A stretch of DNA of 64,000 nt, from NCBI RefSeq assembly GCF_000710345.2, contig NZ_KL537414.1:206965-270964 (forward strand), read 5' to 3'. The position numbers and the translations under genes were made by a program. Positions 1-9,108 of the stretch are shown piece by piece; position 1 is the stretch's first letter; each line of letters opens with the position of its first letter. This DNA is from Curtobacterium sp. S6. GTDB taxonomy: Bacteria > Actinomycetota > Actinomycetes > Actinomycetales > Micrococcaceae. The notes below the pieces were generated by a model, which was not told where the DNA came from, made no database searches, and worked only from the letters and a program-made list of their open reading frames with translations.

Positions 1-986
1 CCGGAGACGGGGACGAAGGCGGCGAAGAACAGGACGGCCAGGAGCTGCACCTTGAGGAACGTGTGGTACGGAATGCCGAGGCCGGCGCCCTTGGCGGGGT
101 TGCCGATGCCGTAGGACAAGATCCACGCGGTCATCAGGTAGAACAGCACGTAGCAGGAAAGCATGATGAACGTTCCGAGGATCATGGGCTTCCACGCGGT
201 CTTGAACGCGTCCACGACGGGCGCCTTGGCCTTCTCGCCCTGCCGCATCGACTGCTTGAAGACCGGCGTTTCCTCGAGCTTGAGGCGCACGTAGAGGCCG
301 ATCGCGACCATCGCGATCGAGAACAGGAACGGCACGCGCCAGCCCCACACCATAAACGTGGCGTCGGTGGCCCCGGCATCAGTCGAGGAGTCGAAGTTCA
401 TCCAGGTGGTCAAGAGCAGGATGAAGCCGTTGGCCAGGATGAATCCCAGGGGTGCGCCGAGCTGCGGCCACATCGCCGCCTGCGCTCGCTTGCCCGGTTT
501 GGCGTATTCACTGGCCAACAGGGCCGCGCCGGACCATTCTCCGCCGAGGCCCATGCCCTGGGCAAAACGCAGGATGGTCAGGATGGCCGGTGCCCAGAAC
601 GAGATCTGGTGATAGGTCGGCAACAGGCCGATGAGGAAGGTCGCCAGTCCCATCGTCAGCAGGGCGCCGACCAGGGTCGCCTTGCGGCCGATGCGGTCGC
701 CGAAGTGGCCGAAGACCACCGAGCCAATCGGGCGCCCGAAGAAGGCCGCCGCGAAGGTCGCCATCGAGGCCAGGAGCTTGGTGGTGTCGTCCTGGCCCGT
801 GAAGAACAGAGCGGGGAAGACGGCCACCGCGGCGGTCGCGTAGACGTAGAAGTCGTAGAACTCGATCGTGGTGCCCACGAGGGAGGCCGTGATGATGCGG
901 TGCCTCGGCACGCGCTCGGCTGCTGTCGTCAGGTCCTCTGCGGCCGCGCTCGAGCCGGTCGCAGCGGAGGTTTCGGTTACGGGCAT
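1..986 (-). CDS. MHS-family MFS transporter (3' end cut off by window)
   Basis: Major facilitator superfamily transporter of the metabolite:H+ symporter type (ShiA/ProP-like), which would import an organic acid or osmolyte across the membrane. The ATG at 986 is preceded by GAGGTG at a usual distance. After about 30 polar residues the protein runs into alternating hydrophobic segments. The MFS loop 2-3 signature GHFGDRIGRK is clear, and TTIEFYDFYVY near the first helix is typical of MHS members. The last visible helices run to the window edge, so about the final quarter is missing. The substrate cannot be told from sequence. A -10-like TAGGGT (minus strand, 1060 to 1055) and a small inverted repeat at 1078-1094 lie upstream. 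Confidence 0.88.
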   Translation of the reverse strand, partial: MPVTETSAATGSSAAAEDLTTAAERVPRHRIITASLVGTTIEFYDFYVYATAAVAVFPALFFTGQDDTTKLLASMATFAAAFFGRPIGSVVFGHFGDRIGRKATLVGALLTMGLATFLIGLLPTYHQISFWAPAILTILRFAQGMGLGGEWSGAALLASEYAKPGKRAQAAMWPQLGAPLGFILANGFILLLTTWMNFDSSTDAGATDATFMVWGWRVPFLFSIAMVAIGLYVRLKLEETPVFKQSMRQGEKAKAPVVDAFKTAWKPMILGTFIMLSCYVLFYLMTAWILSYGIGNPAKGAGLGIPYHTFLKVQLLAVLFFAAFVPVS

Positions 987-1077
987 CGAAGCACCTCACA
1001 GGTCGGATAGGGAAGCCGAATCCTTAGGGGGAAGCGGCGCGAATGATGTTCCTTACCCTAGGAGCCCTGTTTAGATG

Positions 1078-1094
1078 CTGGACAATCGTTCCAG
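1078..1094. promoter_or_regulatory. Possible operator upstream of the MFS gene
   Basis: An imperfect palindrome with 5-bp arms CTGGA (1078-1082) and TCCAG (1090-1094), spaced 7 bp, lies just upstream of the minus-strand promoter-like TAGGGT of the transporter gene. It could bind a dimeric repressor or activator. No regulator gene is adjacent, and arms this short can occur by chance. Confidence 0.25.
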
Positions 1095-1126
1095 ATAGTG
1101 AAATTCCTGCGTGACGGTATACGACG

Positions 1127-1166
1127 ACGGCGGCGCGACAGATCCGCAGATCCGTCGCGCCGCCGT
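1127..1166 (-). terminator. Strong hairpin downstream of the carboxylase alpha gene
   Basis: Perfect 13-bp GC-rich inverted repeat (1127-1139 with 1154-1166, 14-nt loop) 20 bp beyond the stop of the biotin carboxylase gene. There is no run of U after the stem on the minus strand, so it is either a U-poor actinobacterial terminator or a 3'-end stabilising structure. Confidence 0.6.
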
Positions 1167-1185
1167 GGGGTCCGGGGGAGGGGAA

Positions 1186-3003
1186 TTACTTGATGGTCGC
1201 GATGACCGATCCCGCGGTGACCGTGTCGCCCGGCTTCGCCTTGAGGCCGGTCACCTTGCCGGCCTTGTGCGCGGTGAGGGGCTGTTCCATCTTCATGGCC
1301 TCAAGGACCACGATGAGGTCGCCCTCGTTGACCTTGGCTCCGTCCTTGACGGCCGTCTTGACGATCGTGCCCTGCATCGGCGAGGTCAGATCATCGCCGC
1401 TGGTCGCCGTGGCGGCACCGCCCGAACGGTTCTTGCGCTGGCGCGACTTCGCCGGCTTACCGGACGATGCCGGGGCGTCTCCCAGGGACGGAATGAGCAC
1501 CTCGAGACGCTTCCCGTTGACCTCGACGACGACCTTCTGGCGCTCGTCCTCTTCGCTATCGACCGAGCCCGGCTGGCCGCCGTAGGGCTCGATCGTGTTG
1601 TTGAACTCGGTTTCGATCCACCGGGTGTGCACGGTGAACGGCGCGTCCCCCTCGGGGGCGAAGGCCGGATCGGAGACGACCACGCGGTGGAACGTCGTGG
1701 CCGTGGGCATGCCGGAGATCGTGAGCTCGGACAGGGCGCGCCGCGAGCGTTCGAGGGCCTGCTGGCGCGAGCTGCCGGTCACGATGAGCTTGGCCAGCAT
1801 CGAGTCGAAGTTTCCACCGATCACATCGCCCGCGACGACGCCGGAGTCCCAGCGGACGCCGGGACCGGACGGGACCGCGAGGGTCTCGACGCTGCCCGGG
1901 GACGGCATGAAATTGCGGCCCGGGTCCTCGCCGTTGATGCGGAACTCGAAGGAATGGCCGCGCAGGACGGGGTCGGAGTATCCGAGCTCCTCGCCGCGGG
2001 CCACGCGGAACTGCTCGCGCACCAGATCGAGGCCCGAGACCTCTTCCGAGACGGGGTGCTCGACCTGCAGGCGCGTATTGACCTCGAGGAAGCTGATGAC
2101 GCCGTCCTGCCCGACCAGGAATTCGCACGTGCCGGCGCCCTGGTACTCGGCGGCGCGCAGGATGTCCTTCGAGGACTCGTAGAGCCGCTCCAACTGGGCG
2201 TCGCTGAGGAACGGCGCGGGGGCCTCCTCCACGAGCTTCTGGTTGCGGCGCTGGAGCGAGCAGTCGCGCGTCGAGACGACGACGACGTTGCCGTGCGCGT
2301 CCGCGAGGCACTGGGTCTCGACGTGCCGCGGGGCATCCAGGAACCGCTCGATGAAGCACTCGCCGCGACCGAACGCGGCCGTGGCCTCGCGGACCGCGGA
2401 TTCGAAGAGCTCGGGGATCTCTTCCTTGGTGCGGGCGACCTTAATGCCGCGACCGCCGCCGCCGAAGGCCGCCTTGATGGCGATGGGGAGCCCGTGCTGA
2501 TCGGCGAAATCCAGGATCTCCTGGGCGTTCGCCACGGGATCTTTGGTTCCGGGGACCAGCGGGGCGCCAACCTTTTCGGCGAGGTGACGCGCGGCGACCT
2601 TGTCGCCGAGTTCGGTGATGGCATCGGGGGAGGGACCGATCCAGGTCAGACCGGCGTCCATGACCTGGCGGGCAAATTCGGCGTTCTCCGAGAGAAAGCC
2701 GTACCCGGGGTGGATCGCGTCGGCGCCGGAGCGCTGCGCGACGTCGATGATCTTGTCCATGACGAGATACGAATCGGCGGCCGTCGAGCCGCCCAAGGAG
2801 TACGCCTCGTCGGCGACCTTGACGTGGAGCGCCTCCCGATCGGGCTCCGCGTAGACGGCCACGGTCTTGAGGCCCTCGTCGGTGGCGGCGCGCATCACGC
2901 GAACCGCGATTTCGCCGCGATTGGCGATCAAGACCTTGCTGACCGGCCCGCTGGTATAGCGGGAGCTCGCGCTTCGGTTCTGCTCTGACTCAGTATTCGT
3001 CAC
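1186..3003 (-). CDS. accA3: Acyl-CoA carboxylase alpha subunit (biotin carboxylase + BCCP)
   Basis: Carboxylates biotin with ATP and bicarbonate and carries it on its own C-terminal biotinyl domain to a partner carboxyltransferase, giving malonyl-CoA or methylmalonyl-CoA. 605 aa, the usual length. The N-terminal biotin carboxylase domain begins [14 protein letters not shown], followed by the glycine-rich ATP-grasp loop AFGGGGRGI and [14 protein letters not shown]. The last 75 residues are a biotinyl domain with EAMKM, the biotinylated lysine being K571. The GTG start at 3003 has AAGGAG 7 nt upstream. Likely partners are the beta and epsilon subunits at 9109-10740 and 8858-9100, and the biotin ligase at 11285. 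Confidence 0.96.
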   Translation of the reverse strand: MTNTESEQNRSASSRYTSGPVSKVLIANRGEIAVRVMRAATDEGLKTVAVYAEPDREALHVKVADEAYSLGGSTAADSYLVMDKIIDVAQRSGADAIHPGYGFLSENAEFARQVMDAGLTWIGPSPDAITELGDKVAARHLAEKVGAPLVPGTKDPVANAQEILDFADQHGLPIAIKAAFGGGGRGIKVARTKEEIPELFESAVREATAAFGRGECFIERFLDAPRHVETQCLADAHGNVVVVSTRDCSLQRRNQKLVEEAPAPFLSDAQLERLYESSKDILRAAEYQGAGTCEFLVGQDGVISFLEVNTRLQVEHPVSEEVSGLDLVREQFRVARGEELGYSDPVLRGHSFEFRINGEDPGRNFMPSPGSVETLAVPSGPGVRWDSGVVAGDVIGGNFDSMLAKLIVTGSSRQQALERSRRALSELTISGMPTATTFHRVVVSDPAFAPEGDAPFTVHTRWIETEFNNTIEPYGGQPGSVDSEEDERQKVVVEVNGKRLEVLIPSLGDAPASSGKPAKSRQRKNRSGGAATATSGDDLTSPMQGTIVKTAVKDGAKVNEGDLIVVLEAMKMEQPLTAHKAGKVTGLKAKPGDTVTAGSVIATIK

Positions 3004-3056
3004 TCATGTACTCCTTTTAATCCTCCCGCGAGCTTAGTAGCAATTGCCGCGATTAA

Positions 3057-3740
3057 CTAAGTATTCCGGGACCACAACTGCGTGATGCTCACTCCACGGT
3101 CCGTCAGCAGCTCGCGCAGCGCGTTGACGCTCAGCCCGAGAACCGTGTGGGACTCGCCGCTGATACCGGCGATGAACGCGGCACCGTACCCCTCGATCGT
3201 GAAGGATCCGGCCACCTCGAGGGGCTCCCCGGTCGCCACATACTCCCTGATTTCCGTGTCGCTCATGGTGGCAAACGTGACCTCCGCGGAACGGGCGACG
3301 CCGCCACCCGATGCGGGACCCTGCTCGGGGCCCCGGCGGTCGACGAGCCAGTGCCCCGTGTGCAGCGTCCCGGTGCGGCCGCTCATGTCCCGGATGCGGG
3401 AGATCGCGACGTCCGGCTCGTACGGTTTGCCGTAGCAAACACCGTCTAGCTCGAAGACCGAGTCACACCCCAGGATCAGATGTCCCTCGGCCTCGGGCAA
3501 CTTCGCGACCGCCTCGGCCTTGGCGCGCGCCAGCGTCAGCGCCGTGTCCCGAGGGCTCAGCGCTCCGCCGTGGGCGCGCTCGGCACGGGCCAACGCGGCG
3601 TCTTCGTCGACCCCCGAGACGACGGAACTGAACCCGATCCCCGAGGTGGCAAGGATCGAGGCCCGCGACGGGGACTGGGAGGCAAGGATCAGGAGCGGGC
3701 TGGTCGACTGGCTGGCTGAGAACGACGTCGGGGTGCACAC
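3057..3740 (-). CDS. maf: Maf-family nucleotide pyrophosphatase
   Basis: Maf/Ham1-fold enzyme that hydrolyses non-canonical or modified nucleoside triphosphates (house-cleaning; historically septum-formation inhibitor). 227 aa. The N-terminal signature LILASQSPSRASIL and the mid-protein ILGCDSVFELDG are both seen. The GTG start at 3740 is supported by a -10 hexamer TAGACT ending exactly 7 nt upstream, so the mRNA is probably leaderless. A maf gene inside the acyl-CoA carboxylase cluster is the common actinobacterial arrangement. Here it sits directly upstream of the alpha subunit gene but has its own promoter. Confidence 0.93.
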   Translation of the reverse strand: MCTPTSFSASQSTSPLLILASQSPSRASILATSGIGFSSVVSGVDEDAALARAERAHGGALSPRDTALTLARAKAEAVAKLPEAEGHLILGCDSVFELDGVCYGKPYEPDVAISRIRDMSGRTGTLHTGHWLVDRRGPEQGPASGGGVARSAEVTFATMSDTEIREYVATGEPLEVAGSFTIEGYGAAFIAGISGESHTVLGLSVNALRELLTDRGVSITQLWSRNT

Positions 3741-3747
3741 GCTGACC

Positions 3748-3753
3748 AGTCTA
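3748..3753 (-). promoter_or_regulatory. -10 element of leaderless maf promoter
   Basis: Minus-strand TAGACT with 7 nt between its last base and the GTG start at 3740. No Shine-Dalgarno is possible in that space, so transcription would begin at or next to the start codon. Confidence 0.6.
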
Positions 3754-3794
3754 GGCCAGCCGTGCGCACCCCGAGGGATTGACGAGTAACCGCC

Positions 3795-5318
3795 TTAGAA
3801 GAGCCCGGTCGTGTCTTCCGAGTACGAGATCAGCAGGTTCTTGGTCTGCTGGTAGTGATCCAGCATCATCAGGTGATTCTCGCGCCCGTAGCCGGATTTC
3901 TTGTACCCACCGAACGCGGCGTGCGCCGGGTAGGTGTGGTAGTTATTCACCCACACGCGGCCCGCCTGGATCGCGCGGCCGGCCCGGTACGCGGTGTTCT
4001 GCCCGCGGGTCCAAACCCCGGCGCCCAGGCCGTAGTCGGTGTCGTTGGCGATCGCGATGGCCTCGTCGTAATCCTTGAACGAGGTCACGCTGAGCACGGG
4101 GCCGAAGATTTCCTCGCGGAAAATGCACATCGAGTTGTCCCCGCGGAAGATCGTGGGCTCGATGTAGTAGCCACCGGCCAGGTCACCCTCCAGAGTCAAG
4201 GGCTTGCCGCCGAGGAGAACCTCCGCGCCTTCCTGCGGGCCTTTCTCCAAATACTTGGTGATCTTGGTGAACTGCTCTTCCGAGGCCTGGGCGCCGACCA
4301 TCGTCTCGGTGTCGAGGGGGTTGCCCTGCACCATCTTCTTGGCCCGCTCCACGGCGTCCTGGACGAAGGAATCGAAGATCGACTCCTGGACTAGCGCGCG
4401 GGAAGGACAGGTGCAGACCTCACCCTGGTTGAGGGCAAAGGACACGAAGCCTTCGAGGGCCTTCTGATAGAACGCGTCGTCCTTGTCGGCGACGTCGGCG
4501 AAGAAGATGTTCGGCGATTTTCCGCCGAGCTCCAACGTGGCCGGGATGAGGTGATCGGCGGCGGCCTTGGCGATGGTCGAGCCGGTCGTGGTCTCGCCGG
4601 TGAAGGCGATCTTGCAGATGCGGTCGCTACCGGACAGCGCCGCGCCGGCTTCCTCGCCGAAGCCGTTGACGATGTTCAGCACGCCGTCCGGCAGGATGTC
4701 CTGCAGGATCTCCGCGACCACCAGGATCGAGGCCGGGGTCTGCTCGGCCGGTTTGAGGACCACGGTGTTACCGGCCGCCAGGGCGGGCGCGATCTTCCAC
4801 GTGGCCATCAGGATGGGGAAGTTCCACGGAATGATCTGTCCGACGACGCCGAGGGGCTCGTGGAAATGATAGGCCGTGGTGTCTTCGTCGAGTTGGGAGA
4901 TGCCACCTTCCTGGGTGCGGATGGCCGCGGCGAAGTAACGGTAATGGTCGATGGCCAGCGGGATATCCGCGGCCAGGCACTCGCGGACCGGCTTGCCGTT
5001 ATCCCAGGTCTCGGCGACGGCGATGCGCTCGAGCTGGGCCTCCATGGCGTCGGCGATGCGCAGCAACAGGCCGGCGCGGTCGGCGACCGAGGTTTTCGAC
5101 CAGGCGGGGAAGGCCTTCCACGCCGCGTCGATCGCCAGATCAACGTCTTCCGCGGTGCTGCGCGGAACCTCGGTGAAGACCTGGCCGGTGATCGGGGTTT
5201 TGTTCTCGAAATAGCGACCCTTGACCGGAGGAACCCACTGGCCTCCGATGAAATTCTCGTAGCGCTCGCGGAATTCGGTCGGCGAGCCGTGCTGTCCCGG
5301 TTGGGCGTAGACCGTCAT
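3795..5318 (-). CDS. NAD-dependent aldehyde dehydrogenase (acetaldehyde type)
   Basis: Oxidises an aliphatic aldehyde to the acid with NAD+. 507 aa, the length of the ExaC/ThcA/AldB acetaldehyde dehydrogenase group. The general-base region [10 protein letters not shown] and the nucleophile region [11 protein letters not shown] are intact, the Cys-Thr-Cys-Pro arrangement being typical of this subgroup. Start ATG at 5318 follows AAAGGAG. It lies between maf and a dicarboxylate symporter, all on the minus strand but separated by a terminator on its upstream side, so it is probably its own transcription unit. The zinc alcohol dehydrogenase at 29633 could supply aldehyde, but that link is speculative. 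Confidence 0.93.
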   Translation of the reverse strand: MTVYAQPGQHGSPTEFRERYENFIGGQWVPPVKGRYFENKTPITGQVFTEVPRSTAEDVDLAIDAAWKAFPAWSKTSVADRAGLLLRIADAMEAQLERIAVAETWDNGKPVRECLAADIPLAIDHYRYFAAAIRTQEGGISQLDEDTTAYHFHEPLGVVGQIIPWNFPILMATWKIAPALAAGNTVVLKPAEQTPASILVVAEILQDILPDGVLNIVNGFGEEAGAALSGSDRICKIAFTGETTTGSTIAKAAADHLIPATLELGGKSPNIFFADVADKDDAFYQKALEGFVSFALNQGEVCTCPSRALVQESIFDSFVQDAVERAKKMVQGNPLDTETMVGAQASEEQFTKITKYLEKGPQEGAEVLLGGKPLTLEGDLAGGYYIEPTIFRGDNSMCIFREEIFGPVLSVTSFKDYDEAIAIANDTDYGLGAGVWTRGQNTAYRAGRAIQAGRVWVNNYHTYPAHAAFGGYKKSGYGRENHLMMLDHYQQTKNLLISYSEDTTGLF

Positions 5319-5403
5319 GATGGTGTCTCCTTTGACGTCCGGATGATGGTGATATGAGCCACTATATAGAGGTCGCCCACCGGTGGACCAGAGCCCGAAA
5401 CCA

Positions 5404-5442
5404 CAAAAAACGGCGGCCGCGGAGTCGATCCGCGGCCGCCGT
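5404..5442 (-). terminator. Rho-independent terminator after the symporter gene
   Basis: Minus-strand stem of about 13 bp (5411-5423 with 5429-5441, 5-nt loop) followed by a run of six T (read on minus at 5410 to 5405). It ends the dicarboxylate/amino-acid symporter transcript and separates it from the aldehyde dehydrogenase gene. Confidence 0.88.
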
Positions 5443-5462
5443 TCGGGCGTAGGAAATACCGC

Positions 5463-6926
5463 CTAGTCCCGGGCGGAAGAAGCGAGGTGCGGTGCGCGGG
5501 CCGTCGCCTCGGCACCGGGCCGCGCGGCGTAATCTTCGGCCGAGAGATCCGATTCGAACCAGTCGCTCGAGCGCGGGGCGTTGTAGAGGCTCTCATCGAG
5601 GATTCCCTCGCGCCGGGAAATGATGGCCGGAATCAGCGCCTGGCCCGTGACGTTGAGGGCGGTCCGGCCCATGTCGATGATCGGGTCGATGGCCAGCAAC
5701 AGCCCGACGCCGTCCAGCGGCAGGCCCAGGGTCGAGAGGGTCAGGGTCAACATGACCGTGGCGCCCGTCGTTCCGGCGGTGGCCGCCGAGCCGAGCACCG
5801 AGACCACCACGATCAGCAGGTACTGGGCCAGGTGCATCTCGATGCCGTAGAACTGCGCGACGAAGATCGCCGCCAGGGCCGGGTACACCGCGGCGCAACC
5901 GTCCATTTTGGTCGTCGAGCCGAAGGGGACGGCGAACGAGGCGTAGGCCCGCGGCACGCCGAAATTCCGCTCGGTCACGCGCTGGGTGACCGGCATGGTC
6001 CCGATCGAGGACCGCGAGACGAACCCGATCTGGGCCGCGGGCCAGACGCCGGAGAAGAACTGCTTGACCGACAGGCCGTTGGCCTTGGCGAGCAGCGGGT
6101 AGACCACGAAACCCACGATGGCCAGACCCACGTACAGCAGCACCACGAACTTCAGGAGCGAACCCATGGTCGTCCAGCCGTAGGTGAAAACGGCCGAGCC
6201 GATCAGGCCCATAGTCCCCAACGGCGCAAGGCGAATGATCCACCACAGAACCTTCTGGATGATGGTCAGGGCCGAACGGATGAAGGACAGGAAAGGCTCG
6301 GCGGCCTTGCCGACCTTGAGGGCGGCGATGCCGATCGCCCCGGAGATCACCAGGATCTGCAGCACGTTGAAGTTCGGCGTGGAGGTCAGGCCGCTCTCCG
6401 TGGCGTCCTTGGTCTTGACGGTCAGGCCCAGGAAGTTCTCCGGGATGATGCTCTGCACGAAGGCGAGCCACGAGCCGGTCGTCCCCGCGTAGGACTCGGG
6501 CATCGACAGGCCCGTGTTGGCGCCCGGTCGGAAAATCACGCCCAGCAGGATCCCGATGACGACCGCGATCAGCGCCGTGCCGGCAAACCACAAGAGCGTC
6601 TTGACGGCCAGGCGGGCCGCGTTGGTGACCTCGCTGAGGTTGGCGATCGAGGAGATCACGGCGGTCACGACCAGCGGAACCACCGCGGCCTTCAGCAGAG
6701 ACACGTAGCTCGTGCCGATCGTGTCGAGGGTCGTCATCAGCCAGTTGGGGTTTTTCTCGGCGTCGCCACCGATGCCGAGGGCCACGAAGCCCAGGCCGAC
6801 ACCGATGACCAGGCCGAGAAGGATCTGGACCCCGAAATTGGTCATCCAGGAGGGGACATGACGACGCGGCGGGGTTGCGACGGACGCCGCGGGGTCGTCG
6901 TGGGAGGGGGAGGAGTGATCAGACAT
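5463..6926 (-). CDS. Dicarboxylate/glutamate:cation symporter (DAACS family)
   Basis: Membrane symporter of the GltP/GltT/DctA family for acidic amino acids or C4-dicarboxylates with H+ or Na+. 487 aa, with a hydrophilic N-terminal 30 residues and C-terminal tail of about 50. Family marks include the serine-rich re-entrant loop FVSRSSIGTMPVT, PFGSTTKMDGCA and the unwound TM7/TM8 region GTTGATVMLTLTL. The start is set at ATG 6926: a -10 TAGGGT lies at 6939-6934 with 7 nt to this ATG, while the alternative GTG at 6935 falls inside that hexamer. A typical U-tract terminator follows. Substrate choice between glutamate and dicarboxylate is not resolved. Confidence 0.92.
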   Translation of the reverse strand: MSDHSSPSHDDPAASVATPPRRHVPSWMTNFGVQILLGLVIGVGLGFVALGIGGDAEKNPNWLMTTLDTIGTSYVSLLKAAVVPLVVTAVISSIANLSEVTNAARLAVKTLLWFAGTALIAVVIGILLGVIFRPGANTGLSMPESYAGTTGSWLAFVQSIIPENFLGLTVKTKDATESGLTSTPNFNVLQILVISGAIGIAALKVGKAAEPFLSFIRSALTIIQKVLWWIIRLAPLGTMGLIGSAVFTYGWTTMGSLLKFVVLLYVGLAIVGFVVYPLLAKANGLSVKQFFSGVWPAAQIGFVSRSSIGTMPVTQRVTERNFGVPRAYASFAVPFGSTTKMDGCAAVYPALAAIFVAQFYGIEMHLAQYLLIVVVSVLGSAATAGTTGATVMLTLTLSTLGLPLDGVGLLLAIDPIIDMGRTALNVTGQALIPAIISRREGILDESLYNAPRSSDWFESDLSAEDYAARPGAEATARAPHLASSARD

Positions 6927-6933
6927 GCGGACC

Positions 6934-6939
6934 ACCCTA
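6934..6939 (-). promoter_or_regulatory. -10 element of leaderless symporter promoter
   Basis: Minus-strand TAGGGT, 7 nt before ATG 6926. It makes the upstream GTG (6935) an unlikely start. Confidence 0.55.
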
Positions 6940-7017
6940 GGCCCGAGCGCGATAACACAGGTACTTCGTGAGAAGAAGTATGACGACCGAGAGCCCCCGA
7001 GGGTTACGGTCGCTGCG

Positions 7018-8730
7018 TCACGGGGTCAGCGCTCGCTCGAGCGTTTCCAATCCCACCGACCCCACGGCCAGGGCCCGCGAGTGGAAGTCCCGGAGGGACT
7101 CGCCGCGCCCCAGCGCCTCGTCGCGGAGCCGCTCCCAGACGCGCTGCCCCAACGAGTACGAGGGCGCCTGGCCGTACCAGCCGAGGTACCGGCTGAACTC
7201 GAAATCGAGCTGGCCCGGGGAGACATCCAGGTTGCGGCGCAGGAACTCGTGCCCCGCCTCAGCGGTCCACTCTCCGGGCCTCGCACCCAGCTCTCGGGCC
7301 CAATGCTCCGGGATCGCGAACCGGCAGTGCATCCCGATGTCGAAGACCACGCGCGCGGCACGCATGCGCTGGCCGTCGAGCATGCCCATCAGGTCTCCCG
7401 GGTCGGACAGATACCCCAGGGCCTGCATGAGCCGCTCGGCGTAGAGGGCCCAGCCTTCGCCGTGCCCGGAGCACCACAGCAATTGCGCGCGCCAGAGGTT
7501 CATGGACCCGGCCAGCGCCGTCGCGGTCGCGATCTGGAGATGATGCCCGGGGACCCCTTCGTGGTAGACCGTCGACGTCTCGCTCCAGGTGGCGAACCGG
7601 GTTTCGCCCTCCGGGATGGACCACCACATGCGGCCCGGCCGGGAAAAGTCGCCCGACGGGGGAGTGTAGTAGATGCCGCCTTCGTGGGTCGGGGCGATCA
7701 GGCATTCGATGCGGCGCATCGGCCCCTCGATGTCGAAATGCGTGCCCGCGAGGTCCTCGACCGCGCGGTCCGCGAGGGACTGCATCCACTCCCGGAGCGC
7801 CTCGGGGCCGTCCAGCCGCCGGCTCGGCTCCTCGTTGAGGATCTGCTTCGCTTCGTCGATCGAACGCCCCGGTGCGATGCGTTCGGCGGCCGCGTGCTGT
7901 TCGGCGATGATCCGGTCCAATTCCTCCACGCCCCAGGCATAGGCCTCGTCGAGATCGACGTCGGCGCCCAGGAACTCGCGGGACCGCAGGGAATAGCGTT
8001 CGCGGCCGACGGCGTCCTGCTCGGGTGCCAGGGGGAGCAGCTCGTCGCGAAGGTACGTGACCAGCTCCCCGTAGGCCGCGCGGGCTTCGGCCGCCGCCCG
8101 GTCGGCGTGAGCGGCGAGGGCCGAGTCCGTCCGACCGGCGCTCGCGGCGAGATCGTCGAAGAAACCGCCCGGTGCGGCGTACGCGCCGAACTGCTCGATG
8201 ACGTTCCTGACCTGGCGCGCCGCGGAGACCCGGCCCCGCCCGGCCGCCTCGGCCAGGGTTTCCCGATATCCGTCCAGCGCCCCGGGCACATTGCTCATCC
8301 GGCCGACGATGTGCCGCCAATCCTGGGAGGATTCCTGGGGCATGAGGTCGAAGACCTGCCGGATCGCGTGGCCCGGGGTCGCGAGGTTGTTGAGCTCCCA
8401 GGCGCCGAGGCCGGCCTCGTGGGTCTCCAGGGTGAGGCCGAGGCGTTCGTTCATGGCGTCGAGGGTCACCCGGTCGACGTCGTCCGCCGGTTCGAGCCGG
8501 TTGACCTCTTCGAGCGCCGAGCGGGTGGCCTCGATGTGGGCCGTCGTGCCGGCCGGGGAGTAGTCACCGTATTCGGTTTCGTGGCCCGCGATGCCGGCGA
8601 TGGTCGCCTCGGCGGGATCCAGCTCCATGAGTCGTTCGTAGTAACGATTGGCGATCTCGTCGATGGCCGTGGGCAAGCGGTCCGCGGTCGGCACGCCGCG
8701 GGGGTCCTCGGAAGCGGTGGGATGTGTCAT
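7018..8730 (-). CDS. DUF885 family protein (putative metallopeptidase-like)
   Basis: 570-aa cytoplasmic protein of the DUF885 family, an alpha-helical group structurally related to gluzincin (M2/M3-like) peptidases but with no well-defined substrate. The HExxH-like core is seen as VYHEGVPGHHLQI, with the downstream glutamate in GEGWALYAERLM about 40 residues later, so the zinc-site residues seem intact. No signal peptide. Start ATG at 8730 is preceded by TAGAGT (8743 to 8738) with 7 nt between, again a leaderless arrangement. It stands between the symporter and the carboxylase epsilon gene. A role in peptide turnover is only inferred from the family. Confidence 0.88.
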   Translation of the reverse strand: MTHPTASEDPRGVPTADRLPTAIDEIANRYYERLMELDPAEATIAGIAGHETEYGDYSPAGTTAHIEATRSALEEVNRLEPADDVDRVTLDAMNERLGLTLETHEAGLGAWELNNLATPGHAIRQVFDLMPQESSQDWRHIVGRMSNVPGALDGYRETLAEAAGRGRVSAARQVRNVIEQFGAYAAPGGFFDDLAASAGRTDSALAAHADRAAAEARAAYGELVTYLRDELLPLAPEQDAVGRERYSLRSREFLGADVDLDEAYAWGVEELDRIIAEQHAAAERIAPGRSIDEAKQILNEEPSRRLDGPEALREWMQSLADRAVEDLAGTHFDIEGPMRRIECLIAPTHEGGIYYTPPSGDFSRPGRMWWSIPEGETRFATWSETSTVYHEGVPGHHLQIATATALAGSMNLWRAQLLWCSGHGEGWALYAERLMQALGYLSDPGDLMGMLDGQRMRAARVVFDIGMHCRFAIPEHWARELGARPGEWTAEAGHEFLRRNLDVSPGQLDFEFSRYLGWYGQAPSYSLGQRVWERLRDEALGRGESLRDFHSRALAVGSVGLETLERALTP

Positions 8731-8737
8731 GCCGCAT

Positions 8738-8743
8738 ACTCTA
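8738..8743 (-). promoter_or_regulatory. -10 element of leaderless DUF885 promoter
   Basis: Minus-strand TAGAGT with 7 nt to the ATG at 8730; no Shine-Dalgarno upstream of that ATG. Confidence 0.5.
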
Positions 8744-8857
8744 GCGTCGCGTTCCCACGGGCGGGCAGATGCCCTGGTGGCGACGCCGTGGCGCCGGATG
8801 ATTCGCCGCCACGGGTCCTCCGCCCGGTCCGGTGTGGTCCCGGGGCGGGCTGAGCGC

Positions 8858-9100
8858 TCAGCGCGGTCGAGCGCGCCGCCACGAGCCGGGGCCCGGAGCC
8901 AGCCCGGCCCCGATGCGCTGGCGGCGCGAGAGAAGCCGCCCGACCTCGACGATCGGGCTGCCGGTCTGCGAACGTTTGGGCTGCTGCCGCTGCTGCATCA
9001 TGACGGCGATCGTGAGGGCCGCGAGGTCTTCCTCGGTGGGGGATCCCTTGACGACGCTCAGCAGCGGGCTCTGCTCCTGCGGAGATTCTTGGTTGGACAT
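8858..9100 (-). CDS. accE: Acyl-CoA carboxylase epsilon subunit
   Basis: Small (80 aa) accessory subunit that in actinobacteria stabilises the alpha-beta acyl-CoA carboxylase complex. The conserved core is LSVVKGSPTEEDLAALTIAV, followed by a basic C-terminal tail rich in Arg. ATG at 9100, 8 nt after the stop of the beta-subunit gene, with AGGGG between, so the two are co-transcribed and probably translationally coupled. Confidence 0.88.
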   Translation of the reverse strand: MSNQESPQEQSPLLSVVKGSPTEEDLAALTIAVMMQQRQQPKRSQTGSPIVEVGRLLSRRQRIGAGLAPGPGSWRRARPR

Positions 9101-9108
9101 GATTCCCC

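Noticed and set aside
1111-2988. Long open frame on the plus strand, about 625 codons
   Set aside because: It is the mirror frame of the biotin carboxylase gene in high-GC DNA; the minus-strand protein has full domain motifs and the plus-strand one has none. The same applies to the other long antisense frames.
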